A stretch of DNA of 35,323 nt from positions 1 to 35,323 of the forward strand of contig MOEI01000034.1 in the NCBI GenBank assembly GCA_001889965.1. The letters run 5' to 3'. The notes below the pieces were generated by a model. The model searched no databases, was not told the origin of the DNA, and worked only from the letters and a program-made list of their open reading frames with translations. How positions within the stretch are numbered: the first letter of the stretch is position 1; every line of letters begins with the position of its first letter. A program made the translations under genes and the position numbers. This document shows positions 28,985-35,323 of this stretch, one piece after another. The DNA comes from a bacterium CG10_46_32. GTDB taxonomy: Bacteria > Patescibacteriota > Patescibacteriia > UBA2169.

Positions 28985-30561
28985 ATAAGTGGACGCGAGG
29001 ACATGGATTCTGGCTTTTGGATTCCCAAGAACGCAAGAATAGTTGGAGCAACGTCGCTTAAAACACCGCTTATTTGCAACTCATGCAACATAATCTCCTT
29101 TTGCCTAGGTAATTCTCGCTTAAACATTTTGGAAGCAAAAATACACGGAACTGGATTAGTGCTGTGTTCTTTGGCAATGTGTCCATTCTCCCAGTTTACC
29201 ATTTCTTCAGCATTACCATGATCTGATGTGACAATCATGATACCGTCTCTCTTGTCGACTTCTTTAAAAATAGCCGCAAGCGCAGTATCAATAATAGATA
29301 ATCCTCGAATAGTTGCGGCAAGGTTGCCGGTATGCCCAACCATATCAGCGTTCGCAAAATTCATGATAATTACATCATGTGTTTTAGTAGAAAGCGCAGA
29401 AAGCACTCGTTTTGTAATTTCCTGAGTTCCCATCTCTGGAGCGTCTGCGTATGAAGCAACGCCTGAGGATGGAATAATAATATTTTCTTGACGCGGAAAA
29501 ACAATATCCTTCCCACCATTAAAAAAGTAGGTTACGTGCGCATACTTTTCAGTTTCGCCTATATGTAACTGCGAAAGGTTTGATTCGCTCAACACGCGCC
29601 CAAGCGGATACTCTACCGGTTCTTTTCTAAACACGACGTGCGCTGGCAAATCCGGATCATACTCAGACATGGTAGCAAAATAAAAATTAGAAAGAAGCGT
29701 CCTTTGAAACTTATCAAACGCAGGAAGCACAAAAGCCTTGGTCAGCTCCCGTGCTCGATCTGGCCGATAGTTAGTAAAAAGAACCGAGTCCCCTGCTTGT
29801 ATACGACTGCTGCCCTTATTTTTTTCTTGGGCGATAACTACTGGAACACATTCTTCATCGTAGACCTTATTCGCATAACTTGCTTTAAGCGCTTCCATAG
29901 GACTTGCAAATGATTCTTTGGATTCAGCTCGAACCATTGCTCGATACGCCTTTTCGATCCGATCCCATTGATTATCTCGATCCATAGCGTAAAACCGACC
30001 ACTTATAGTGGCAATACATCCAACGCCCAGACGCTTGATCACTTTTTCAAGCTGCTTAAGATACTTTTCTCCGCTATCATAGGCAACATCCCTTCCATCT
30101 AAAATCACGTGCACAAAAACACGCTTTAAGCCTGCGCGCTTGGCTAGCTCTAAGGCTGCATATATATGATCCTGATGTCCATGCACGCCTCCCTCGCTCA
30201 ATATTCCAATAATATGAAAACTGGAATTATGTTTTTTACAGTGGGAAATCGAACCAAGGAGCACTTCCTCTTCAAAAAAACTGCCAGTTTCAATAGCTTG
30301 ATTGATACGCAACACATCTTGGTATACAATTTTTCCAGCACCAAGATTAAGATGACCAACCTCGGAATTTCCAGGCTCTCCCCAAGGCAGGCCTACGGCC
30401 TCGCCAGAAGCCGCCAGTGAAAAAACTTGGTAATTTTTAAGCAATTCACTATAGAACGGCACATGCGCCTCTGTAATGGCATTCCCCCGAGAAGGCGGAG
30501 CAATGCCCCAGCCATCCAGTATCGCAAGCACGAGCGGTAAATTATTCTGTTTGGCAGACAT
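28981..30561 (-). CDS. gpmI: 2,3-bisphosphoglycerate-independent phosphoglycerate mutase (copy 1)
   Basis: Interconverts 3- and 2-phosphoglycerate via a phosphoserine. The 526-aa protein has metal and catalytic motifs of iPGM: AILDGWGIAP (Asp 16), EPGNSEVGHLNLGAGKIV with catalytic Ser 66, ILSEGGVHGHQDHIYAALEL, VILDGRDVAYDSG, SGRFYAMDRDNQWDR, NFANADMVGHTGN, VTSDHGNAEEM and EHSTNPVPC. Everything needed looks present. It lies 11 nt after the second gpmI copy, from which it differs considerably. The base composition is more AT-rich than in copy 2. No ribosome-binding site is seen at its start. Confidence 0.95.
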   Translation of the reverse strand: MSAKQNNLPLVLAILDGWGIAPPSRGNAITEAHVPFYSELLKNYQVFSLAASGEAVGLPWGEPGNSEVGHLNLGAGKIVYQDVLRINQAIETGSFFEEEVLLGSISHCKKHNSSFHIIGILSEGGVHGHQDHIYAALELAKRAGLKRVFVHVILDGRDVAYDSGEKYLKQLEKVIKRLGVGCIATISGRFYAMDRDNQWDRIEKAYRAMVRAESKESFASPMEALKASYANKVYDEECVPVVIAQEKNKGSSRIQAGDSVLFTNYRPDRARELTKAFVLPAFDKFQRTLLSNFYFATMSEYDPDLPAHVVFRKEPVEYPLGRVLSESNLSQLHIGETEKYAHVTYFFNGGKDIVFPRQENIIIPSSGVASYADAPEMGTQEITKRVLSALSTKTHDVIIMNFANADMVGHTGNLAATIRGLSIIDTALAAIFKEVDKRDGIMIVTSDHGNAEEMVNWENGHIAKEHSTNPVPCIFASKMFKRELPRQKEIMLHELQISGVLSDVAPTILAFLGIQKPESMSSRPLI

Positions 30562-30572
30562 TAAATAAAAAA

Positions 30573-32147
30573 TTATTTTTTAAATAGACTTTTGCCGGCC
30601 ATCTCTTCCGGTTTTTGAATGCCGAACAACTCAAGAATCGTGGGCGCGACGTCCGCGAGAATCCCTTCTTGGCGCACCTCGGGCAGTGCCGGCCTACGAG
30701 GGACTTGCACGGGCCAGATCCAACACGGAACCTGGTTTTTTGAATGCTCAGTGTCTACCTGTCCACCGGACATATCTTTCATTTCTTCAATGTTGCCATG
30801 GTCCGCGGTTATGATAAGTATGCCTCCTTTTTTTGCAACTGCGGCGGAAATCGCGCCCAGGGCCGCATCAGTTGCCACAAGCGCGGATTGCGCCGCAATA
30901 AAATTGCCAGTGTGCGCCACCATATCCGTAGCCGCAATGTTCACCGCGACAAAATCATACCCGTCGTCAAGCGCAGACACGCACGCGTCAGCCAGCGCCG
31001 CGGTTGCCATGGCTGGCGCCTGGTCATATCGATCCACGCGTGGAGAAGGCGCCATGAGCCGCTGCTCTCCGCCAACCGGATTCGCGTACCCTCCGTTAAA
31101 AAAGTACGTCATGTGCGCATATTTTTCCGCTTCCGCGATGTATATCTGTTTCTTTTTTGAAAGCACCATAGGAAGGCTTAAATCCACGTCAATGCTCGGA
31201 TACGCGGCGAGCGTCTCCCCTAGGTCTGGGCCAAAATCCGTAAGTGCGACAAAGCGCAGATTGTTAAGAATTTTTTTTGGCGTAAAGATGTTGGTATGTT
31301 CGCCGGCAAAATCTTTCTGCACGAATGGCTTCGTAAGCTGACGCGCGCGGTCGCTACGATGGTTAAAGAAAATAATAGAATCATTATCTTGAATAGTACC
31401 AATGGCCTTTTCATCCTTACACATAACCGTGGGTTCAATAAATTCGTCGGTTACGCCGTTTTTATAATTTTCATCAAACACTCCAAGCGGATCCTCTATG
31501 CACATGCCTTCCCCGAGCACCATGGCGTTGTATGCGCGCTCGGTTCTTCCCCATTCTTTTTTACGGTCCATGGCATAAAATCTACCTATGATGGTGGCAA
31601 TCTGCTGACCCGGCCCAAGCCGGCGCAGTACGGACGCGCATAACTCGCGGCCCGCACGCGGTGAGGAATCCCGGCCGTCCGTAAATAAATGCACGTACAC
31701 GCGCTCAACTTTTTCCTGCGCCATAAGTTTCAAAAGCGCGTACAAATGTTCCGGGGTCGCGTGCGCGCTCTGCCCGTCCGAGAGCATGCCCATCAGATGC
31801 ATACTTGAATGGTTGCGTTTTACGTGCCCAATCGCCTCATGGAACGCCGGATTCTTAAAAAACGTGCCATCCTTGATTGCCTCGGAAACAACCACCGAAT
31901 CCTGTTTCACCACCCTGCCTGCCCCCAAATTTAAGTGCCCGGCTTCGGAGTTGCCGTCCTGGTCTTTCGGCAACCCCACATACTGGCCATGCGCCCACAG
32001 CCGAGACGTGCGCGATTCAGATCGGATTCTTTCAAATACCGAAAGTGTGGTCCGAGTAACTGGGTTTGATTCTGAATCAGGCGCAATGCCCCAGCCATCA
32101 AGTATCATGAGAACAATAGGAAATTTTTGTGGTGTAGTGTTTGGCAT
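30573..32147 (-). CDS. gpmI: 2,3-bisphosphoglycerate-independent phosphoglycerate mutase (copy 2)
   Basis: A second 524-aa iPGM in tandem. Motifs are MILDGWGIAP, DGNSEAGHLNLGAGRVV with Ser 67, LFTDGRDSSPRAG, IGRFYAMDRKKEWGRTERAY, FFNHRSDRARQLTKPF, NIAATDMVAHTGN, ITADHGNIEEM and TEHSKNQVPC. The usual G-G-V-H-S-H-x-x-H is changed to GQSAHATPEHLYALL, with one extra residue and one His lost. That change may matter for the active site, although the catalytic Ser and both metal sites are intact. The sequence is visibly more GC-rich than copy 1, suggesting different histories. GAGG lies 9 nt before the ATG, which is one of the better ribosome sites in this operon. Confidence 0.94.
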   Translation of the reverse strand: MPNTTPQKFPIVLMILDGWGIAPDSESNPVTRTTLSVFERIRSESRTSRLWAHGQYVGLPKDQDGNSEAGHLNLGAGRVVKQDSVVVSEAIKDGTFFKNPAFHEAIGHVKRNHSSMHLMGMLSDGQSAHATPEHLYALLKLMAQEKVERVYVHLFTDGRDSSPRAGRELCASVLRRLGPGQQIATIIGRFYAMDRKKEWGRTERAYNAMVLGEGMCIEDPLGVFDENYKNGVTDEFIEPTVMCKDEKAIGTIQDNDSIIFFNHRSDRARQLTKPFVQKDFAGEHTNIFTPKKILNNLRFVALTDFGPDLGETLAAYPSIDVDLSLPMVLSKKKQIYIAEAEKYAHMTYFFNGGYANPVGGEQRLMAPSPRVDRYDQAPAMATAALADACVSALDDGYDFVAVNIAATDMVAHTGNFIAAQSALVATDAALGAISAAVAKKGGILIITADHGNIEEMKDMSGGQVDTEHSKNQVPCWIWPVQVPRRPALPEVRQEGILADVAPTILELFGIQKPEEMAGKSLFKK

Positions 32148-32149
32148 AG

Positions 32150-33409
32150 CTATGAACCTCGTTGTTCAATTTCTAATAATCGATTGTATTTTGCGACGCG
32201 CTCGCCCCGAGAAGGCGCGCCAGCTTTAAGATATTCCGCTCCTACTGCTACTGCAAGATCGCTGATAAACGCGTCATTTGTTTCTCCGCTTCGGTGGGAA
32301 ACAACTATTGTCATGTTATTTTTCTGCGCGAGCTTAATAACTTCCATGGTCTCACTCAAAGTGCCGATCTGGTTTAATTTTACCAAAATTGCGTTTGCGG
32401 CGTGCGTTTTAATGCCCTGCTGTAAACGCTTGATGTTGGTTACAAATAAATCATCCCCTATAACCATGATACCTTGTTTTTTGACACGGTTAGTAAACGC
32501 GCTCCACTCGTCCCAAGCGTCTTCGCCAAAAGGATCCTCAATGCTTGCGAGTTGGTATGCATCTATCCAGTGTTCGTAAAGTACGGAAAGTTCCGTAGGG
32601 CTATATGTCTTTTTTGGCGGAGCAACAGAATACTTCCCCTCAGCGTAAAATTCAGTGGCAGCGGCATCAATGCCAATCGTAATATCAATGCCAGGTGTGC
32701 GGCCGCTATCAATAATACTGGATCCAAGCAGGTGAAATACATCTTCCAAATCTTCCACATCCGGAGAGTACCCGCCCTCGTTGCCAACGTCCGTGTCAAG
32801 ACCACGCTTAGTAAGTTCACGGCCAAGCACATGAAATACCTCGCTTCCTATTTGAATTTTTTCGGCAATTGTTTCCCCGCAAACCGGAATAATTTGGAAC
32901 TCTTGAATGGTGATATTAGTATCACCATGCTTTCCGCCATTAATAAGATTCATGGCTGGCGTTGGCATTGTAATAGCGCGCTTAAATCCAAAAGTTTCCT
33001 GCAAAGAAGCGTACAAAGGAATGCCTCGCCCGACAGAAACCGCGCGACTGACTGCCAAAGATACGGACAAAATCGCGTTCGCGCCAAGTTTTGATTTGTT
33101 CTCTGTGCCATCAAGCCTGCGCATAATGCGATCAATGCGCTCTTGATCTTCTGCATCTTCTCCAATGAGAGCATCAGCGATTTTAACATTCACATTACTT
33201 GCTGCTTTAAGCACGCCGCGGCCTCCGTACCTATTCGGATTTTTATCCCGCAACTCAAGTGCTTCATGCGTGCCTGTTGAAGCGCCAGATGGAACCGCAG
33301 CAGCTGCTTTGGCCCCGCCAGAAAGCGTAACCGTAGCAACGACTGTTGGTTCGCCTCTTGAATCTAGAATCTCTCCTGCTTCAATATGTTGTATGTTAAA
33401 TGCATTCAT
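32150..33409 (-). CDS. eno: Enolase (phosphopyruvate hydratase)
   Basis: Dehydrates 2-phosphoglycerate to phosphoenolpyruvate. The 419-aa protein has the family landmarks: EILDSRGEPTVVATV, PSGASTGTHEALELRD, GKHGDTNITIQEFQIIP, DVGNEGGYSP, the Mg2+-binding Asp and Glu in ITIGIDAAATEFY and SIEDPFGEDAWDEW, VIGDDLFVTN, LVKLNQIGTLSETMEVI, VSHRSGETNDAFISDLAVA and the final GAPSRGERVAKYNRLLEIE. It is between pgk and gpmI copy 2, with 4 nt and 2 nt gaps, so one transcript covers the lower half of glycolysis. Confidence 0.97.
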   Translation of the reverse strand: MNAFNIQHIEAGEILDSRGEPTVVATVTLSGGAKAAAAVPSGASTGTHEALELRDKNPNRYGGRGVLKAASNVNVKIADALIGEDAEDQERIDRIMRRLDGTENKSKLGANAILSVSLAVSRAVSVGRGIPLYASLQETFGFKRAITMPTPAMNLINGGKHGDTNITIQEFQIIPVCGETIAEKIQIGSEVFHVLGRELTKRGLDTDVGNEGGYSPDVEDLEDVFHLLGSSIIDSGRTPGIDITIGIDAAATEFYAEGKYSVAPPKKTYSPTELSVLYEHWIDAYQLASIEDPFGEDAWDEWSAFTNRVKKQGIMVIGDDLFVTNIKRLQQGIKTHAANAILVKLNQIGTLSETMEVIKLAQKNNMTIVVSHRSGETNDAFISDLAVAVGAEYLKAGAPSRGERVAKYNRLLEIEQRGS

Positions 33410-33413
33410 ATCG

Positions 33414-34568
33414 TTATGCGACTGCGTCTAAGCCAGGCATCTCGCCTCCTGCCAAAAAAGTAAGCATAGCCCCTCCGCCGGTTGAAACAAAATCAAATTT
33501 TGAAACTAAATCGAGGCGCTCAAGCAACTCAATGGTTTCCCCGCCTCCTGCCAAGGCATTGGCTTTTTCGTTTCCAATAACAGCCTGCGCCACAGCATCT
33601 GTACCCGCGCTAAATGCGGCATCTTCAAACTTCCCCATAGGACCGTTCCACAAAATTGTTTTTGCCTCTTGAATGCAAGATACAAAATTTTTAATGGTTT
33701 CAGGGCCAATATCAAGCATTGCCTCATGTAATCCGATATTCGTAATAGAAACAACCTTCCCCCCGCTCACCACTGCATCAATTGGTAGATGAAACGACTG
33801 CCCCGAAAGCTCAGATGCCTTTTTGAACAGGGCACTTTCCATAAGCGATGCTCCCATGGAAATTCCTCTACTGGCAAGAATAGTATTAGCCAACGCGCCG
33901 CCAACAAGCACCTGATCCGCACGCTGACTCAGCAATGTTAAGAGTGGAAGCTTGGTTCCGATTTTCGCGCCTCCTACAATCGCAACAAATGGTTTTGCGG
34001 CGCGCTCTAAAAAACCGCCAAGCCTAGCAACCTCTTGCGCGAGTTCTGGCCCTGCAAACGCGTCTCGCATGGCTTGCGCAAGCAGTGTGACAGATGCATC
34101 ACTCCGATGACTTGAACCGAATGCGTCGTTCACATACACCTCGCCCCATTGACCCAACGTTCGCGCAAACGCGGCATCTCCATTTTTTTCTCCCGGCCAA
34201 AAGCGTAGATTTTCTAGCATGACTAAATCTTGATCACGGTGATGTGTAGGATCCACTGAAATGTCTTCGATAAACGCAATTGGCTCATCCAACCCTTCGA
34301 TGGCTGCAAGCTCTCTCAGGCGTTCGCACACCGGAGCAAGAGATAATCCTGGCTCTGGTTTTCCGTTGGGCCTGCCTCTGTGCCCGATAATAACCACTTG
34401 ACGCGCGCCAAACGAAAAAAGCTCCACAAGCGTAGGCACTACCCGTTCGAGCCGTAAATCATGGTATTGATCAACTACTCCATCCGTATTCACGGCAACA
34501 TCTAAATCGCAACGCAAAACCACTCGTTTTGATTGGATATCTTCTCTTGTATACTGTCGCAATTCCAT
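33414..34568 (-). CDS. pgk: Phosphoglycerate kinase
   Basis: Transfers phosphate from 1,3-bisphosphoglycerate to ADP. The 384-aa product, from the ATG at 34568, has VVLRCDLDVAVNTDGVV near the N-terminus, HRGRPNG (usual SHLGRP), LENLRFWPGEKNGD, VNDAFGSSHRSDAS, FVAIVGGAKIGTKLPLL, LVGGALANTILASRG, ILWNGPMGKFEDAAFSAGT and the C-terminal LVSKFDFVSTGGGAMLTFLA. The early D-x-N-V-P and S-H-L-G-R-P variations are unusual. The 15-codon extension to 34613 is rejected because the promoter (-10 at 34575-34580) lies inside it. With that promoter 6 nt before the ATG, the mRNA is probably leaderless. Confidence 0.96.
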   Translation of the reverse strand: MELRQYTREDIQSKRVVLRCDLDVAVNTDGVVDQYHDLRLERVVPTLVELFSFGARQVVIIGHRGRPNGKPEPGLSLAPVCERLRELAAIEGLDEPIAFIEDISVDPTHHRDQDLVMLENLRFWPGEKNGDAAFARTLGQWGEVYVNDAFGSSHRSDASVTLLAQAMRDAFAGPELAQEVARLGGFLERAAKPFVAIVGGAKIGTKLPLLTLLSQRADQVLVGGALANTILASRGISMGASLMESALFKKASELSGQSFHLPIDAVVSGGKVVSITNIGLHEAMLDIGPETIKNFVSCIQEAKTILWNGPMGKFEDAAFSAGTDAVAQAVIGNEKANALAGGGETIELLERLDLVSKFDFVSTGGGAMLTFLAGGEMPGLDAVA

Positions 34569-34574
34569 GCGGTA

Positions 34575-34603
34575 AGTATACCAGAAACAAGCTAGGCGCT
34601 CAA
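34575..34603 (-). promoter_or_regulatory. Sigma-70 promoter of the pgk-eno-gpmI-gpmI-PAP2 operon, leaderless
   Basis: Minus strand: TTGAGC (34598-34603), 17-bp spacer, TATACT (34575-34580), then 6 nt to the ATG at 34568. Confidence 0.8.
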
Positions 34604-34639
34604 TTGGCGACATAGAGCGAGTGAAATGAAAAAGTACTC

Positions 34640-35323
34640 TTATTCATTTCCAAGCCGAGAAGCCAATATGTACTCATATTTTTTAACTTCCTCCACAAGC
34701 ACGCTTGAGAACTGTTTCAGTTGGGCTTGTGTTGTGGACGCGCCAAAAGTCACCCGCAAGCTGCCTGAAGCTGTATGTTCGTCCAATCCACAGGCCAAAA
34801 GCACATGCGAGGGCTCCAAAGCGCCTGTGGTGCACGCAGAACCCGAAGAACAGTCAAATCCGCGCTCAGAAAGCCGCATCACCACATACTCCCCGGAAAC
34901 ACCAGAGAAACAAAATGATGCACTGTTTGGCAATCGCTCTTCCGGATGCCCCGTTAGTACTGCGCTCGGTATGCGGGAGGTGACTTCTTTAATAAGCCAA
35001 TCACGCAATACTGAGAGCCGTGCTGATTCTTTCTCGCGCCTCTGTTCCGCGTGAACCAACGCAACTGCTGCGCCGACAATGCCCGGGATATTTTCCGTGC
35101 CTGATCTGCGGCCTCGCTCCTGTCCCCCGCCGCGCATCTGCGGCGCAATTAAGGTGCCACGCTTTGCGTACAAAATACCAACCCCTTTGGGCCCATAAAA
35201 TTTATGCCCAGACAGCGACAACATATCAACATGCAGTTTTTTAACGGAGAGCGGTAATAATCCTGGCGCCTGCACTGCGTCTGTGTGCATGAGAATGCCT
35301 TTTTTCTGAACGAGATTTCCAAT
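34640..35323 (-). CDS. Cysteine desulfurase, NifS/IscS family (5' end outside window)
   Basis: PLP enzyme that takes sulfur from cysteine for Fe-S clusters and tRNA thiolation. The visible 227 residues run from the right edge to a stop at 34640: HTDAVQAPGLLPL (PLP-binding Asp and Gln), LSLSGHKFYGPKGVGILYAK with the PLP Lys, GGGQERGRRSGTENIPGIVG, and DCSSGSACTTGALEPSHVL carrying the active-site Cys in an S-S-G-S-A-C-type loop as in IscS/NifS class I. The frame stays open to the edge, so the N-terminal part is missing from the window. It reads towards pgk but pgk has its own promoter. Confidence 0.95.
   Translation of the reverse strand: MGNLVQKKGILMHTDAVQAPGLLPLSVKKLHVDMLSLSGHKFYGPKGVGILYAKRGTLIAPQMRGGGQERGRRSGTENIPGIVGAAVALVHAEQRREKESARLSVLRDWLIKEVTSRIPSAVLTGHPEERLPNSASFCFSGVSGEYVVMRLSERGFDCSSGSACTTGALEPSHVLLACGLDEHTASGSLRVTFGASTTQAQLKQFSSVLVEEVKKYEYILASRLGNE

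Noticed and set aside
1-35323. UGA recoding as in Gracilibacteria or SR1
   Set aside because: TGA serves as stop at several well-defined gene ends, for example in the ATGA overlaps of PBP/murF and gpmI/PAP2. No core gene has an internal TGA.
1-35323. CRISPR arrays, prophage genes or defence islands
   Set aside because: No regularly spaced direct repeats and no recognisable cas, phage structural or restriction genes on either strand.

Overview
The window is a compact bacterial chromosome segment of mixed base composition, using the standard bacterial code (TGA is a stop). Several features suggest a member of the Candidate Phyla Radiation (Patescibacteria), probably Parcubacteria: short or pared-down versions of HrcA and TsaB, many genes without a Shine-Dalgarno sequence, a DUF3467 gene between dnaK and dnaJ, and several sizeable membrane proteins I cannot assign. 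This placement is inference; no 16S gene is present.

Layout, left to right. Positions 1-86 hold the last 27 codons of an integrase-type transposase (+). Then, on the minus strand, come a five-helix membrane protein and a heat-shock operon read hrcA-grpE-hsp20-dnaK-DUF3467-dnaJ, driven by a consensus promoter whose start overlaps a perfect CIRCE-like operator. Upstream of that lie an RpoD-family sigma factor, a pterin carbinolamine dehydratase, and the TPM-domain/LemA pair. From 8865 on the plus strand a promoter drives a structured leader, tRNA-Glu(CTC), a 523-aa membrane protein and a tRNA-dihydrouridine synthase. A minus-strand SPFH protein follows, then a division/wall cluster mraZ-rsmH-ftsL-ftsI-murF, with a promoter and 10-bp-spaced MraZ boxes upstream.

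From 17.5 to 24 kb the region is mixed: a monocistronic 63-aa small gene with its own promoter and two tandem terminators, a short tsaB with a C39-like peptidase gene whose linker is encoded by REP-like palindromes, a 111-aa membrane-anchored protein, lexA, a pseudouridine synthase operon behind a wHTH regulator, and a 737-aa protein that looks like a degenerate PP2C domain joined through one membrane helix to a coiled coil and a propeller-like domain. The last two are transcribed away from each other from promoters whose -10 boxes overlap.

From 24 to 35.3 kb: rplJ-rplL behind a recognisable L10 leader with an intrinsic attenuator; manC-mltG; a divergent CAP/SCP-domain protein; a lower-glycolysis operon pgk-eno-gpmI-gpmI-PAP2 with two dissimilar phosphoglycerate mutases in tandem; and the 3' part of a cysteine desulfurase gene running off the right edge.

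Consensus-like sigma-70 promoters (usually exactly 17-bp spacing) can be read directly at about a dozen places. At three of them the -10 box lies exactly 6 nt before the ATG, predicting leaderless mRNAs. The best candidates for new biology are the PP2C-like/propeller protein with its overlapping divergent promoters, the palindromes translated inside the C39 gene, the isolated 63-aa gene, the structured leader before tRNA-Glu, and the tandem gpmI pair.
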